IMG/VR virus record: IMGVR_UViG_3300045996_000594
Span: 1-42,515 of that record
Length of the DNA stretch: 42,515 nt
From: a virus
Direction: 5' to 3' (one strand)
The notes below the pieces were generated by a model. That model searched no databases. It was not told where the DNA came from and saw nothing but the letters and a program-made list of their open reading frames with translations. This document shows, piece after piece, positions 22,892 to 30,653 of the stretch. The position numbers and the translations under genes are program-made. How positions within the stretch are numbered: the first letter of the stretch is position 1; every line of letters begins with the position of its first letter.

Positions 22892-25378
22892 ATGCCCGAC
22901 ATCAGTCAATGGCAGTTTCCAAAGAACGTAGCCAATCAGGTTATTGGCTGGGCGCCTGACGGCAAGCGGCTCATCAATATTGATCCGAGCGCCGTAAGCG
23001 GGCTGCCTTCGCCAACGACTGCCCTGACATTCCTCTTCCGCAACGCTGGCAACACCGCTTATGAGGGGTTGAACGTTTTCGACACGCGGCAAGCGCTGGG
23101 ATCGGTAACGTTCGACACCAAGGCCGTGGCGGAAGCCTTCGATCCAGCGTCGTCGCCTGAGTTTCTTATCGCGGACAACCAGTATTACGACAAGACCGGC
23201 TCGGAACCGGCGCACGATGGCAAGTTACAGATCACCGAGGGCACTTGGTATGTCCTGCGCAAATCGCCTCTGGTCCAGTTGGAAGCGTTCCGGGACGACC
23301 TCGATATCGACGGTGTCGGGGATAGCTCCACCGGCTTCACAAAAGCGCTGGGGATGCTAGACGAGCTTGGCGGCGGAAAGCTGGTGTTCCCGCGTCAGGG
23401 ACAGTTCTTTGGCCGCATTACGGATATTCCATCGAACGTCGAAATTGACTTCAACTGGTCCAAGATCACGCCGGCCGACACACTCAACAACGCCATTTCG
23501 ATTGTCGGTTCGAAGAATGGCACAGAGTACGGGCTAAACACTGGCGCGGCTCAGGGTGATATCTCCATCGCGGTCAGTGGCGCTTCGGTGAATTTCGATG
23601 CGGGCGACGATATCATAATCTATGACAATTCCGACCGCCTAAGCGACGGCGCCACGGGCATCAACACGGAAATTCGTCGCGTTATTTCCAAGTCGGGCGC
23701 TTCGCCGGTCACTGTGATTTTCGACAAGCCCCTCGGCTTCAAGAAAGATGCCATTGTCGGCGCGGGTGTCGCGAAGATCACATGGAAAGAAAACATCAAA
23801 TTGCATCGGCTGGAGACAGCCGGCGCGGTCAGCACGGGCGGCAACGCTGGCATTCTTGCCAGATATACGAAAGACATTGAAGTCTACGACCGCAAGCACA
23901 GCAATGGCTATGGCACAGCGAATGATTTCAGGACATGTCAGAACGTCCGGGGCGGCGGCAGCCGTGATGTCGATCCTGCTGACGTTGGCCACTACCACAC
24001 TGGCTTTATCCAGGGGTCGCGCGACTGCCTTTGGGATGGGCAGGAAGACACTGGCGTTCGTCACTCTGTTGATTTCGACAGTGCTGACAATTGCCGCGCC
24101 ATCAACATCATCTCAACCGGTGCAACGTCAACGCCGTTCGTCTTGTCGCATAATGGCGCTGGCCAGGACTGTTTTGTTCAGGGCGAAGTGCGTAACGGGC
24201 CGGACGCGTCGGGCGGCTATGGATTCGTCAACACGCGCGGATGGAATTCCGTCACCGGCGAAGGCTCTGGCGAAAGCGCATGGGGCCTGATTGGTATGGG
24301 TTGCCGGATCAAGGGCCGCCAGAAGCGCGACACAGGCAGCGGCGCCGACTACGGTGTCTACTTCCAGCAGCCGATGAAGGACTTCGATATCGATATCGAC
24401 GCGGTTTGCGGCAGCGACACATCTTACGATCCTAGTGCGTCGGGTGTGTCGGCTGCTGTTCGCCTCTACCAGAACAGCAACAAGGGCAAGGTGCGTCTGC
24501 GGCGGGTGCGCGGCTACCAAGCTGCGCTGGGATCGTTCTCGGCCAGCAACGCCACTAGCAAACTGAATATCGTCGAAGTGCAGATGGATGATGTCGATTG
24601 GGTCGACTATGCCATCTACGCAGACGACGCCGATGGCTACAATATCAAGAAGCTGGTTTCAGGGTCGAACATCAACACGAAGTTGATCCATTTCGGCAAC
24701 GCTTCGGGCCGTCCGCTGCGACATATCGAGTTCGGCGATATTCGAACGTCCGTCACTGCGGCTAAGACGTTTGAAGGCACTGGCACTGGTTTTGACGGTG
24801 CAGCATCTGGAAACATAGGCTCTATCGACACGCCGACAACAATCAACACTAAGTCGGTATCAGCTAATACGACAATCTCGCAGGAAGAAATCTTCTGCGC
24901 TGGCAAGAACCCTATCCGCATTGACGCTTCCTCGGCAGCGTCGATCACGTCCATCGCGGCTGGCATGTTCGTCGGCCAGGAAATATCGATCTTTAATGCC
25001 GGCGCGTCCAATCTGTCGCTTCTGACGACCACGACAAACGTTTCTCTTGTAGCGAACATCGTGCTTGGATTGGCGCCTATTACGCTGATCTGGACCGCTG
25101 GCGCGTGGCGTCTCAAGGATGTGCGCGATCTGACCGGCAGCGCTACCTTCAACCCAACCAGTCTGGCGGATGGAGCTGGCGAGACAACGACAGTAACAGT
25201 CAACGGGGCATTGCTCGGTGATTTTGCCATCGCGTCGTTTAGCCTTGACACCACAGGCATCACGATCACGGCGTGGGTTAGCGCCTCAAACACCGTATCC
25301 GTTCGTTTTCAGAACGAAAGCGGGGGTGTTCTGGATATCGCTAGCGGCACGCTCAGGGCGCGGGTGATAAAGGTCTAG
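22892..25378 (+). CDS. Tailspike (beta-helix receptor-binding protein), 828 aa
   Basis: Receptor-binding protein. Residues 1-140 form the likely tail-attachment head domain. FRDDLDIDGVGDSSTGFTKA with LDELGGGKLVFPRQGQFFG is the usual entry into a right-handed parallel beta-helix, which runs to about 640 with repeats such as ASGGYGFVNTRGWNSVTGEG. The last 80 residues (SATFNPTSLADGAGETTTVT onward) are a beta domain shared by many phage fibres, probably for trimerisation or binding. A depolymerase activity is possible but no catalytic residues were identified. A GAGGAA site precedes the ATG. Confidence 0.9.
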   Translation: MPDISQWQFPKNVANQVIGWAPDGKRLINIDPSAVSGLPSPTTALTFLFRNAGNTAYEGLNVFDTRQALGSVTFDTKAVAEAFDPASSPEFLIADNQYYDKTGSEPAHDGKLQITEGTWYVLRKSPLVQLEAFRDDLDIDGVGDSSTGFTKALGMLDELGGGKLVFPRQGQFFGRITDIPSNVEIDFNWSKITPADTLNNAISIVGSKNGTEYGLNTGAAQGDISIAVSGASVNFDAGDDIIIYDNSDRLSDGATGINTEIRRVISKSGASPVTVIFDKPLGFKKDAIVGAGVAKITWKENIKLHRLETAGAVSTGGNAGILARYTKDIEVYDRKHSNGYGTANDFRTCQNVRGGGSRDVDPADVGHYHTGFIQGSRDCLWDGQEDTGVRHSVDFDSADNCRAINIISTGATSTPFVLSHNGAGQDCFVQGEVRNGPDASGGYGFVNTRGWNSVTGEGSGESAWGLIGMGCRIKGRQKRDTGSGADYGVYFQQPMKDFDIDIDAVCGSDTSYDPSASGVSAAVRLYQNSNKGKVRLRRVRGYQAALGSFSASNATSKLNIVEVQMDDVDWVDYAIYADDADGYNIKKLVSGSNINTKLIHFGNASGRPLRHIEFGDIRTSVTAAKTFEGTGTGFDGAASGNIGSIDTPTTINTKSVSANTTISQEEIFCAGKNPIRIDASSAASITSIAAGMFVGQEISIFNAGASNLSLLTTTTNVSLVANIVLGLAPITLIWTAGAWRLKDVRDLTGSATFNPTSLADGAGETTTVTVNGALLGDFAIASFSLDTTGITITAWVSASNTVSVRFQNESGGVLDIASGTLRARVIKV

Positions 25379-26420
25379 GCCTCAGCAAAAACCCCAGCTT
25401 GTAATTGCGTTCGAACACGTAATACGACCAGTGAGATACAAGCCACACAACGGGCGGGTAGACGGTGAACATCATCGCCGTCTCCCACCAGTTGTAGGCT
25501 CCGTCCGATCCAAGCAGGTAATAGTTGCCGAACAGGATCACCGGCCAGTGCCAGATATAGAGCGAGAAGGAAATCTTGCCGAGATAGTGGACGGTTTGGG
25601 ATAGTCGGGTGTTGCGGTTCGGTAGAGTGGCAAACGACAGCACGAGAAGCGCCATCGGCACGCTTTTCAGCAGAACGTTGTCGTACCCCTTGAGGTACTG
25701 CGGGAAGCACAGGAGCCCGACAGTCAGCGCCAAGCCGGTCACCCCAAGCGCCATCCCGTGATCGCGAACGCCCTCCCGGAGATAGACCAGACCGGCCCCG
25801 AGGAAGAACGGCAGCATCAAGGCCTGATGCTCGACTAACGCGCCACCCCAAAAGAGGAACGCAGCACAAGCGGCGGCGACAACAAGGTTCGCGAGCGTCG
25901 GGCGGCTAAGCGCTCCGACCAAAGCGACGAGGATGTAGAACGTCCACTCGATGATGAGCGTCCACCCCGGCCAGTTCCACTCCCTGCCAAACCCCGTCAT
26001 CGAGGCAAGGATCGACCAAAAATTGTAGTCATAATAGCGTGGCCACGGCGTTCCTGGGTGAAGCGTCTGGTAGACGTAAGCCAAGACAACGCTCACCAGA
26101 GTTGCCGGCGCGCAAACCGATGCTAGCCGCGTGAAGCGGAAGAAAAGGAACTCGACATATTTGCCCTCGGGCATGATGTCACGCCGGATGTAGAGCGTGA
26201 TGACGAAGCCAGAGAGGACGAAGAAGCCGATGACAGCGAAGGTGCTGAGCGGCTGCAATACGGCCCATCCAACGAGGTAGGCGTTTTCCTGCCACGATCC
26301 TTGCGGCATGAACGCCGTGTACCGGATATGGGCAAACAGATGGTAGATGAAGACGGCGAGCGCGCAAAGACCGCGAAAGCCGTCAAGGTTCCCGATCCGG
26401 TCGGCTTTGACGGCAGGCAC
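25353..26420 (-). CDS. Membrane O-acyltransferase (OafA-like), 355 aa
   Basis: Acyltransferase family 3 integral membrane enzyme. The N-terminus has the signature RIGNLDGFRGLCALAVFIYH with Arg 16 and the likely catalytic His 27, followed by about ten hydrophobic spans, including FFVLSGFVITLYI and IWHWPVILFGNYYL. Such enzymes acetylate O-antigen or other surface sugars. It overlaps the tailspike end by 26 bases, tail to tail. The GTG start overlaps the previous stop by one base. Likely expressed in the lysogen as a surface-conversion gene. Confidence 0.93.
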   Translation of the reverse strand: MPAVKADRIGNLDGFRGLCALAVFIYHLFAHIRYTAFMPQGSWQENAYLVGWAVLQPLSTFAVIGFFVLSGFVITLYIRRDIMPEGKYVEFLFFRFTRLASVCAPATLVSVVLAYVYQTLHPGTPWPRYYDYNFWSILASMTGFGREWNWPGWTLIIEWTFYILVALVGALSRPTLANLVVAAACAAFLFWGGALVEHQALMLPFFLGAGLVYLREGVRDHGMALGVTGLALTVGLLCFPQYLKGYDNVLLKSVPMALLVLSFATLPNRNTRLSQTVHYLGKISFSLYIWHWPVILFGNYYLLGSDGAYNWWETAMMFTVYPPVVWLVSHWSYYVFERNYKLGFLLRPRPLSPAP

Positions 26421-27070
26421 TAGCGGACGAGCGGTTTCGCGGGATTGCCGACAACGGTAGCGCCCGGCTCCACATCCTTGGTTACAACGGCTCCCGCACC
26501 GATCACGGCACCCTTGCCGATCGTCAGGAACTTGTCCGGCCTGCCGGGGAGAAATGTTGCGTCGGATCCCACATAAACGTCATCCTCGATCTTGATCCGG
26601 CCATTGACTGACACTTTCGGAGCCAGCGTCACGAAGTCGCCAACGATGCAGTCATGCGCCACGTAGGAATAAATGTTGCAGTGGAACGCCTTTCCGATCC
26701 TGGCGTCTGACGTGACCATCGTAAGGTGAGAGAAAATCGCCCCCTCATCGAGATCAACGTTGTCGCCAATGATGGAAGTCGGCGCAATGGAATGAAAGAA
26801 CGGCAAGCCATCCCGCTGGCACCGTTCGAACTTCTCCCGCCGCAGCTTGGGCGGGGCGAAGGCGATATTCACGGATAGGCCTTTGATCGTAAGCGCTTCC
26901 TCATAGGAGATGACCCGGCTTCCGTGGATCATCGTCCCCTGGCTGGCGGGATCGTCATCGATAAAGACGAACTCGCTGGCGTCATCGGAAGTCATTCCTT
27001 GTGAATCTAGAAAGCCGGCGCGGGTTTCGCGGGCAAAGCCGCCAGCGCTGTAGAAGGCAAAAGTTTTCAT
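26420..27070 (-). CDS. NeuD/PglD-like sugar O/N-acetyltransferase, 216 aa
   Basis: The N-terminal small nucleotide-sugar-binding domain (KTFAFYSAGGFARETRAGFL, then EFVFIDDDPASQGTMI) precedes a left-handed beta-helix of hexapeptide repeats. These include IIGDNVDLDEGAIFSHLTMV and IGKGAVIGAGAVVTKDVEPG, and the protein ends VVGNPAKPLVR. The His in SYVAHDCIVGDFV is placed like the catalytic His. It probably acetylates a sugar precursor. ATG with GGAG upstream, overlapping the stop of the mini-gene at 27067. Confidence 0.92.
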   Translation of the reverse strand: MKTFAFYSAGGFARETRAGFLDSQGMTSDDASEFVFIDDDPASQGTMIHGSRVISYEEALTIKGLSVNIAFAPPKLRREKFERCQRDGLPFFHSIAPTSIIGDNVDLDEGAIFSHLTMVTSDARIGKAFHCNIYSYVAHDCIVGDFVTLAPKVSVNGRIKIEDDVYVGSDATFLPGRPDKFLTIGKGAVIGAGAVVTKDVEPGATVVGNPAKPLVR

Positions 27071-27159
27071 TCTTCACTCCGGTTCGCGTACCAGGCCAGT
27101 ACGAACACTATCGCCATCGCGCCCGTGGGCACAGCCCAGAACCACGCCAAGTACCACAT
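27067..27159 (-). CDS. Tiny membrane protein, 30 aa
   Basis: The stop overlaps the acetyltransferase start (ATGA), so it is placed as first gene of the leftward cassette. The peptide MWYLAWFWAVPTGAMAIVFV continues LAWYANRSEE: one Trp-rich membrane span. No clear ribosome site is seen at its ATG. By analogy only, phage seroconversion loci can include a small membrane inhibitor of the host O-antigen polymerase (as in Pseudomonas phage D3). Confidence 0.45.
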   Translation of the reverse strand: MWYLAWFWAVPTGAMAIVFVLAWYANRSEE

Positions 27160-27221
27160 CAGCGCCGAATACAGGCGTTCAAGCTTCCTGACAATCTGAA
27201 ATAGCTGAAAGGGCTCACCCG

Positions 27222-27803
27222 ATGAGCATGAACAACATCACGCATGTGGTGGTGCATTACAGCGCCACGTTCGAAGACCAGAACCTCACCGTCAAAGACA
27301 TTGACAAAATGCACAAGGCACGGGGCTGGAAGGGCGTCGGCTATCACTACGTCATTCGCCGGGATGGCGTGGTCGAGAAGGGCCGCCCGGATAACGTTGT
27401 CGGCGCGCATGTGGCCGGACAGAACTCAGGCAAGATCGGCATCTGCTGCATTGGCGGCTGCAATCGTGCGACCGGTCCGAACAAGGGCGTTGACAATCGC
27501 ACGGCGGCACAGAAGGCGGCGTTGATAGCGCTCATCAAGACGCTGCTTGCTCGCTATCCGAAGGCCAAGGTTGTTGGGCATCGCGACCTTGCCTCTACGC
27601 AATGCCCCGGCTTCGATGTGATCCCTTGGTGGGCCTCCGTCGCGGCGGGCAAGACGCCGCCCGTTATTACCGCCCCTGCGAAGACGGTAACAACGCCAGT
27701 CCCAACAGTTCCACAGCCATCCAAGCCTCCGGCGCCCGCGTCCACGGGGCTACTGGGCATCATCATCGCATTCCTCAAAGCAATCTTCACGAAAGGAGCC
27801 TGA
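27222..27803 (+). CDS. N-acetylmuramoyl-L-alanine amidase (endolysin), 193 aa
   Basis: T7 lysozyme-type amidase 2 that cuts the bond between muramic acid and L-Ala. Zinc ligands are placed as expected: His 12 (THVVVHYSA), His 120 and Cys 128 (VVGHRDLASTQCPGF); Tyr 41 (GVGYHYVIRR) is the catalytic-site tyrosine position. A Pro/Thr-rich linker leads to a C-terminal hydrophobic segment LLGIIIAFLKAIFTKGA, which could hold it at the membrane. AAAGG precedes the ATG. First gene of the lysis module. Confidence 0.95.
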   Translation: MSMNNITHVVVHYSATFEDQNLTVKDIDKMHKARGWKGVGYHYVIRRDGVVEKGRPDNVVGAHVAGQNSGKIGICCIGGCNRATGPNKGVDNRTAAQKAALIALIKTLLARYPKAKVVGHRDLASTQCPGFDVIPWWASVAAGKTPPVITAPAKTVTTPVPTVPQPSKPPAPASTGLLGIIIAFLKAIFTKGA

Positions 27804-27805
27804 CC

Positions 27806-27997
27806 ATGGCCGCAGTCATAACCCGAATTGCACTTCGCTACCTTGCCGCTGCCCTTGTCGCTCACGGCTGGCTGTCAGCCGAGGACGGCTCAATGCTCGC
27901 CATGGACCCTGACGTGCAGATGATGGTCGGCGCGGCTGTCGGTGCTGCTGTGGAGGCATGGTACGGCCTCGCCAAGCAGTTCAACTGGAACACCTGA
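27806..27997 (+). CDS. Holin, Pam3-gp28-like, 63 aa
   Basis: MAAVITRIALRYLAAALVAH followed by GWLSAEDGSMLAMDPD and a second hydrophobic segment MMVGAAVGAAVEAWYGLAK, matching the small two-helix holins of the Pam3 gp28 group. It would open the inner membrane for the endolysin. AAAGGAG lies upstream of the ATG, two bases after the amidase stop. Confidence 0.85.
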   Translation: MAAVITRIALRYLAAALVAHGWLSAEDGSMLAMDPDVQMMVGAAVGAAVEAWYGLAKQFNWNT

Positions 27998-27999
27998 CA

Positions 28000-28242
28000 A
28001 TGACCGCGCTCCTACTCGGGGCTGTAGCCAAGCTGTGGCCATACATCATCGGCGCCATCGGGCTGGGCTTCGCTGCTCTGAAGCTTCGCCAGTCCGGAGC
28101 CAATGCCGAGAAGGCAAAGCAGGACAAAGGCCGCCTCGAATCCATCCAAGCCAAAAAGGAGAAGGACGATGAGATTGATGCTCTCGCTCCTGCTGATCTC
28201 GACGCTCGTTTTCAGCGCTGGATGCAAGACGACAAGCGGTAA
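28000..28242 (+). CDS. i-spanin (Rz-like), 80 aa
   Basis: One N-terminal membrane span (LWPYIIGAIGLGFAALKL) and a periplasmic coiled coil (NAEKAKQDKGRLESIQAKKE). This is the architecture of the inner-membrane spanin, though shorter than lambda Rz. The outer spanin gene is nested in its 3' end in another frame, which supports the call. ATG two bases after the holin stop. Confidence 0.85.
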   Translation: MTALLLGAVAKLWPYIIGAIGLGFAALKLRQSGANAEKAKQDKGRLESIQAKKEKDDEIDALAPADLDARFQRWMQDDKR

Positions 28243-28363
28243 CTTCTGCGACGTGGCGGAAGCCTATCGGCCTCGGGCGGGTGAAGTCTACTCCGAAGCG
28301 AACAAGCGCCGGATCGTGGCTTTGAATGAATACGGCGAGAAAGCGTGCGGGTGGAAGCCATGA
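28169..28363 (+). CDS. o-spanin lipoprotein (Rz1-like), 64 aa
   Basis: MRLMLSLLLISTLVFSAGC is a lipoprotein signal with lipobox SAGC, so the mature protein starts at Cys 19 in the outer membrane. The mature part KTTSGNFCDVAEAYRP is short. It overlaps the i-spanin by 74 bases in another frame, the classic embedded Rz1 arrangement. AAGGA lies before the ATG. Together with Rz it would fuse the membranes at lysis. Confidence 0.87.
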   Translation: MRLMLSLLLISTLVFSAGCKTTSGNFCDVAEAYRPRAGEVYSEANKRRIVALNEYGEKACGWKP

Positions 28364-28503
28364 GCCATTTATACGCGAATTGGCATAAACTTCTCATAAT
28401 CGCATTTGCGTATGGGCTGCTTGCCGGATGCGCTCACCACGACAGACCAATGACCGACGAAGAAGGTGCGGCCATAGCGCGGCATCTGAGGTCAGCCCCA
28501 TGA
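28360..28503 (+). CDS. Second small lipoprotein, 47 aa
   Basis: ATGA overlap with the o-spanin stop and again with the next gene. The sequence HKLLIIAFAYGLLAGCAHHD has a lipobox LAGC, leaving a mature peptide of about 24 residues with a HHD start. A second lipoprotein directly behind Rz1 is unusual; it may be a modified or extra outer spanin, or an exclusion lipoprotein made late. Confidence 0.62.
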   Translation: MSHLYANWHKLLIIAFAYGLLAGCAHHDRPMTDEEGAAIARHLRSAP

Positions 28504-28775
28504 GCGACAGAAAGCTTTCCGCCATGACGGAAGATGAAATCGTGGCGACCATCCGCGCCGCTGTGCGGGCCGAATTCAGCGCTGCCGGATTGCGGGTGGA
28601 TGATTCTGACGACCAGGACGAGGCCCGAGAGGATTTCCGCTTCCTCCGCAAGCTCCGTGAGAACGTGAACGGTGCGCAATCCAAGATTGGCGGCGCTGTG
28701 ATCCTCGCGATAGTCAGCGGCTTTCTCTGGCTGCTGTGGAATGGCTTTCAACTCGTAACTGGCAAGGGCGCCTGA
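28500..28775 (+). CDS. Membrane protein with C-terminal span, 91 aa
   Basis: A charged cytoplasmic region (EIVATIRAAVRAEFSAAGLR, DDQDEAREDFRFLRKLREN) precedes one C-terminal membrane span, IGGAVILAIVSGFLWLLW. The layout suits an antiholin or lysis-timing protein of the XhlA type, but no family match is certain. It lies at the end of the lysis module, overlapping the lipoprotein gene by 4 bases. Confidence 0.68.
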   Translation: MSDRKLSAMTEDEIVATIRAAVRAEFSAAGLRVDDSDDQDEAREDFRFLRKLRENVNGAQSKIGGAVILAIVSGFLWLLWNGFQLVTGKGA

Positions 28776-28776
28776 T

Positions 28777-29691
28777 ATGGCAGCCCGCAAGAACATTGCA
28801 GACGCCGACTTCAAACTGCACTGGGACGCGACGGGGAATATCAGAGAGACGGCAAGACGCCTAAAAGTCGATTACAAGTCGGCCTTCCACCGCCTGACAA
28901 AGCTGAACCTCATTCGAACTCCCGCCTTCAATCCGGGAACGTATGGCTATACGGCCCGCTCCCTCCCCGAATACACCACCCTCATTATCCCAGACCTCCA
29001 AGCCCCGGCTCACCACCCCGACGCTCTGCCCTTCCTCTGCGCAGTCCGGGACAAATACCGAGTTCCCCATCAGGGCTTCAATGTCGTCTGCATAGGCGAC
29101 GAGGTTGATCTGAACTTCCTGTCAGATTTCAGCCGGATGCCCGAAGCAGACCAGCCTACGAGCGAATGGGCCGCCGCTCAAGGGTTTATGCGATCCTTCT
29201 ATGCGGAGTTCCCTGAAGGCGTCTCCTGCGTCTCCAACCACGTCGAAGGCCGGATCAGCAAGGCAAGGATGCGAGGCAGGTTGCCGCCTGCCTTCTTGCG
29301 ATCCGTGGAGGACTTGCTTGACGCGCCGACTGGCTGGAGTTGGCATTCCTCCATCCGCATGGGCGATATCCTCATTCGCCACGGCCACAAGGATACCCAA
29401 GGCCTTAAGCGGCTTATCGTGGAGGAAATCCCCGCCGAATACGGGCGACACTTCTCCCTGCTGATCGGGCACTTCCATTCCAAGATTGGTGTGGCGACCC
29501 CCGACATTAAGATCGGCAATCGGTTCTACTGGGGCGCGTTTTCGGGTTGCCTCGTTGACCCCCGCCATCCCTTCTTTTCCTACTCCAAGGGCACCGAAAA
29601 GCTCGGAACCGTTGTTCTGTCTCACGGGCGAGTTATCCCCGTTGCGATGCCCCTGGACGAAAATGGTCGCTGGACGGGGCAACTCCCATGA
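28777..29691 (+). CDS. Metallophosphoesterase with N-terminal helix-turn-helix, 304 aa
   Basis: Calcineurin-like phosphoesterase. Metal-site motifs appear in order: IPDLQAP (Asp 73, with Gln where His is usual), GDEVD (107-111), SNH (153-155), RHGH (201-204) and GHFH (231-234). Residues 8-45 look like a helix-turn-helix (NIRETARRLKVDYKSAFHRL), suggesting action on DNA or DNA ends. Similar genes occur in phages of several groups without a proven substrate. It follows the lysis module by one base. Confidence 0.85.
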   Translation: MAARKNIADADFKLHWDATGNIRETARRLKVDYKSAFHRLTKLNLIRTPAFNPGTYGYTARSLPEYTTLIIPDLQAPAHHPDALPFLCAVRDKYRVPHQGFNVVCIGDEVDLNFLSDFSRMPEADQPTSEWAAAQGFMRSFYAEFPEGVSCVSNHVEGRISKARMRGRLPPAFLRSVEDLLDAPTGWSWHSSIRMGDILIRHGHKDTQGLKRLIVEEIPAEYGRHFSLLIGHFHSKIGVATPDIKIGNRFYWGAFSGCLVDPRHPFFSYSKGTEKLGTVVLSHGRVIPVAMPLDENGRWTGQLP

Positions 29692-29792
29692 TCGGCCGTC
29701 TCGCCTTCCGCATCATGATCTGGCGGTGGAAGCTCGCATTGTGGCTTCAATTGCACCCCGCCTCTTTCATTCTCTCAACGATTTTCAAGTAG
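29688..29792 (+). CDS. Small hydrophobic protein, 34 aa
   Basis: ATGA overlap with the preceding stop. MIGRLAFRIMIWRWKLALWL continues QLHPASFILSTIFK: an amphipathic, Trp/Arg-rich helix likely to lie on a membrane. The AGGAG of the next gene sits at its stop. Function unknown. Confidence 0.45.
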   Translation: MIGRLAFRIMIWRWKLALWLQLHPASFILSTIFK

Positions 29793-29800
29793 GAGTTCCC

Positions 29801-29974
29801 ATGACGGAACCAGTTCGGATTCGCGTAACCAGAGAAGGCAATACAGCCCACTATGATTTGTGCGTCGATGGCTTCAAGGTGAAAGACCTTGACTATCTCG
29901 ATGTCCTGAACCTGGCGCTTTCCGCCACCTCGGCGCTGCGCTGGTCCCTGCCTCTTAACCGCCCCAATGGATGA
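29801..29974 (+). CDS. Small protein, 57 aa
   Basis: ATG behind AGGAG. The sequence VRIRVTREGNTAHYDLCVDG with FKVKDLDYLDVLNLALS suggests a small alpha/beta fold (two strands and a helix). No family is recognised. Its end overlaps the next start. Confidence 0.65.
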   Translation: MTEPVRIRVTREGNTAHYDLCVDGFKVKDLDYLDVLNLALSATSALRWSLPLNRPNG

Positions 29975-30140
29975 CGAAGCAGCCATAGCCCTGTTTGTGA
30001 AGGCTGGCGGGCTCCGGGAGGATTGGCCGCTGGTGGATGAAGCCGTGAGGCTATTCTACAGGCTCAAATTTCCCTTACAGGAATCCCGCGTTCGTGCGCC
30101 AGTTCCTTCATGCCATTCGTTCCCGTCCCGCCAGCAGTAG
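29967..30140 (+). CDS. Small protein, 57 aa, overlapping the convergent gene
   Basis: ATG overlaps the end of the preceding gene by 8 bases. The first 35 residues (MDDEAAIALFVKAGGLREDW and on) look like a real acidic helical protein. The last part runs antisense through the end of the SLOG gene and looks random. It is the last rightward gene before the leftward operon. Moderately likely. Confidence 0.42.
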   Translation: MDDEAAIALFVKAGGLREDWPLVDEAVRLFYRLKFPLQESRVRAPVPSCHSFPSRQQ

Positions 30141-30417
30141 CGAGAACCTCTTGCGGCTTGTAGCGGTCGCGCATTCGCTGGTTTCGTCGCGGCCCCGCCG
30201 ACTTCGTTGGCGTGGTGGTTTTCCATCGGGCCGGAACGCGTAAACAATCGACCTCGCGATCGATTGCCCATTCATCCGCAAGTTTGTCCGTCCCGGATTT
30301 ATGCGCACCGTGTATGATGATTAGGTCATCGCCATAGCGCTCTCGGTACTCGTCGAGCGTGCTCCACAGCAGCTCCTTGTTCGTGTAATCCCGGCCACCG
30401 GTAACGAGCAATTTCAT
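30064..30417 (-). CDS. SLOG-family (DUF2493/YspA-like) protein, 117 aa
   Basis: Nucleotide- or ligand-binding Rossmann-like protein of the cpYpsA-related SLOG family. It has MKLLVTGGRDYTN, HGAHKSGTDKLADEWA and AGPRRNQRM, with the Gly-rich GGTGTNGMKELA near the end. SLOG proteins are thought to bind NAD- or nucleotide-derived ligands and occur in conflict systems as well as phages; the ligand here is unknown. ATG 30417 is chosen over longer in-frame starts because homology begins there. It is the last gene of the leftward operon. Confidence 0.87.
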   Translation of the reverse strand: MKLLVTGGRDYTNKELLWSTLDEYRERYGDDLIIIHGAHKSGTDKLADEWAIDREVDCLRVPARWKTTTPTKSAGPRRNQRMRDRYKPQEVLATAGGTGTNGMKELAHERGIPVREI

Positions 30418-30652
30418 CCCAATACCTACCACGAATCCCGTTGATTCAAAAGCGCTTTTGTGCGATAAGAGGGGTGAGGCTGCGCTTGCAGCGAACCCGT
30501 CGAAAAGACTGCAAGCTGAGTAGTCGGGCCAGTCGGAGTTGAATGGCAGGGAAAAACCCGCGTAGACTGCCAACCTTCGGGTTCCGATTACGGTGAGCCT
30601 CATTACAACCCATCCCGGCAGCAACGCTCCTGAAGAGCGCCAAGTGCCGGGA
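30418..30652. other. Gene-poor structured spacer
   Basis: No supported gene in 235 bases, though two minus-strand frames stay open. It holds the perfect palindrome CAAAAGCGCTTTTG at 30447-30460 and most of a nested hairpin at 30612-30653. Both suggest regulation of the SLOG gene or an RNA element rather than coding. Confidence 0.45.
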
Positions 30653-30653
30653 T
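30612..30653 (-). terminator. Nested hairpin at the end of the DUF982 gene
   Basis: ATCCCGGC and GCCGGGAT form perfect 8-base outer arms; inside, CGCTC and GAGCG pair around TTCAG. No T-run follows on the minus strand, so intrinsic termination is doubtful. A processing or Rho-linked end, or a structured RNA, is possible. Confidence 0.4.

Noticed and set aside
22892-25378. Diversity-generating retroelement at the tailspike, as in BPP-1
   Set aside because: No reverse transcriptase frame exists anywhere in the window, and no template/variable repeat pair was seen near the tailspike end.
27159-27410. Minus-strand 83-aa frame opposite the amidase start
   Set aside because: Complement of the amidase gene with no ribosome site and no coupling.
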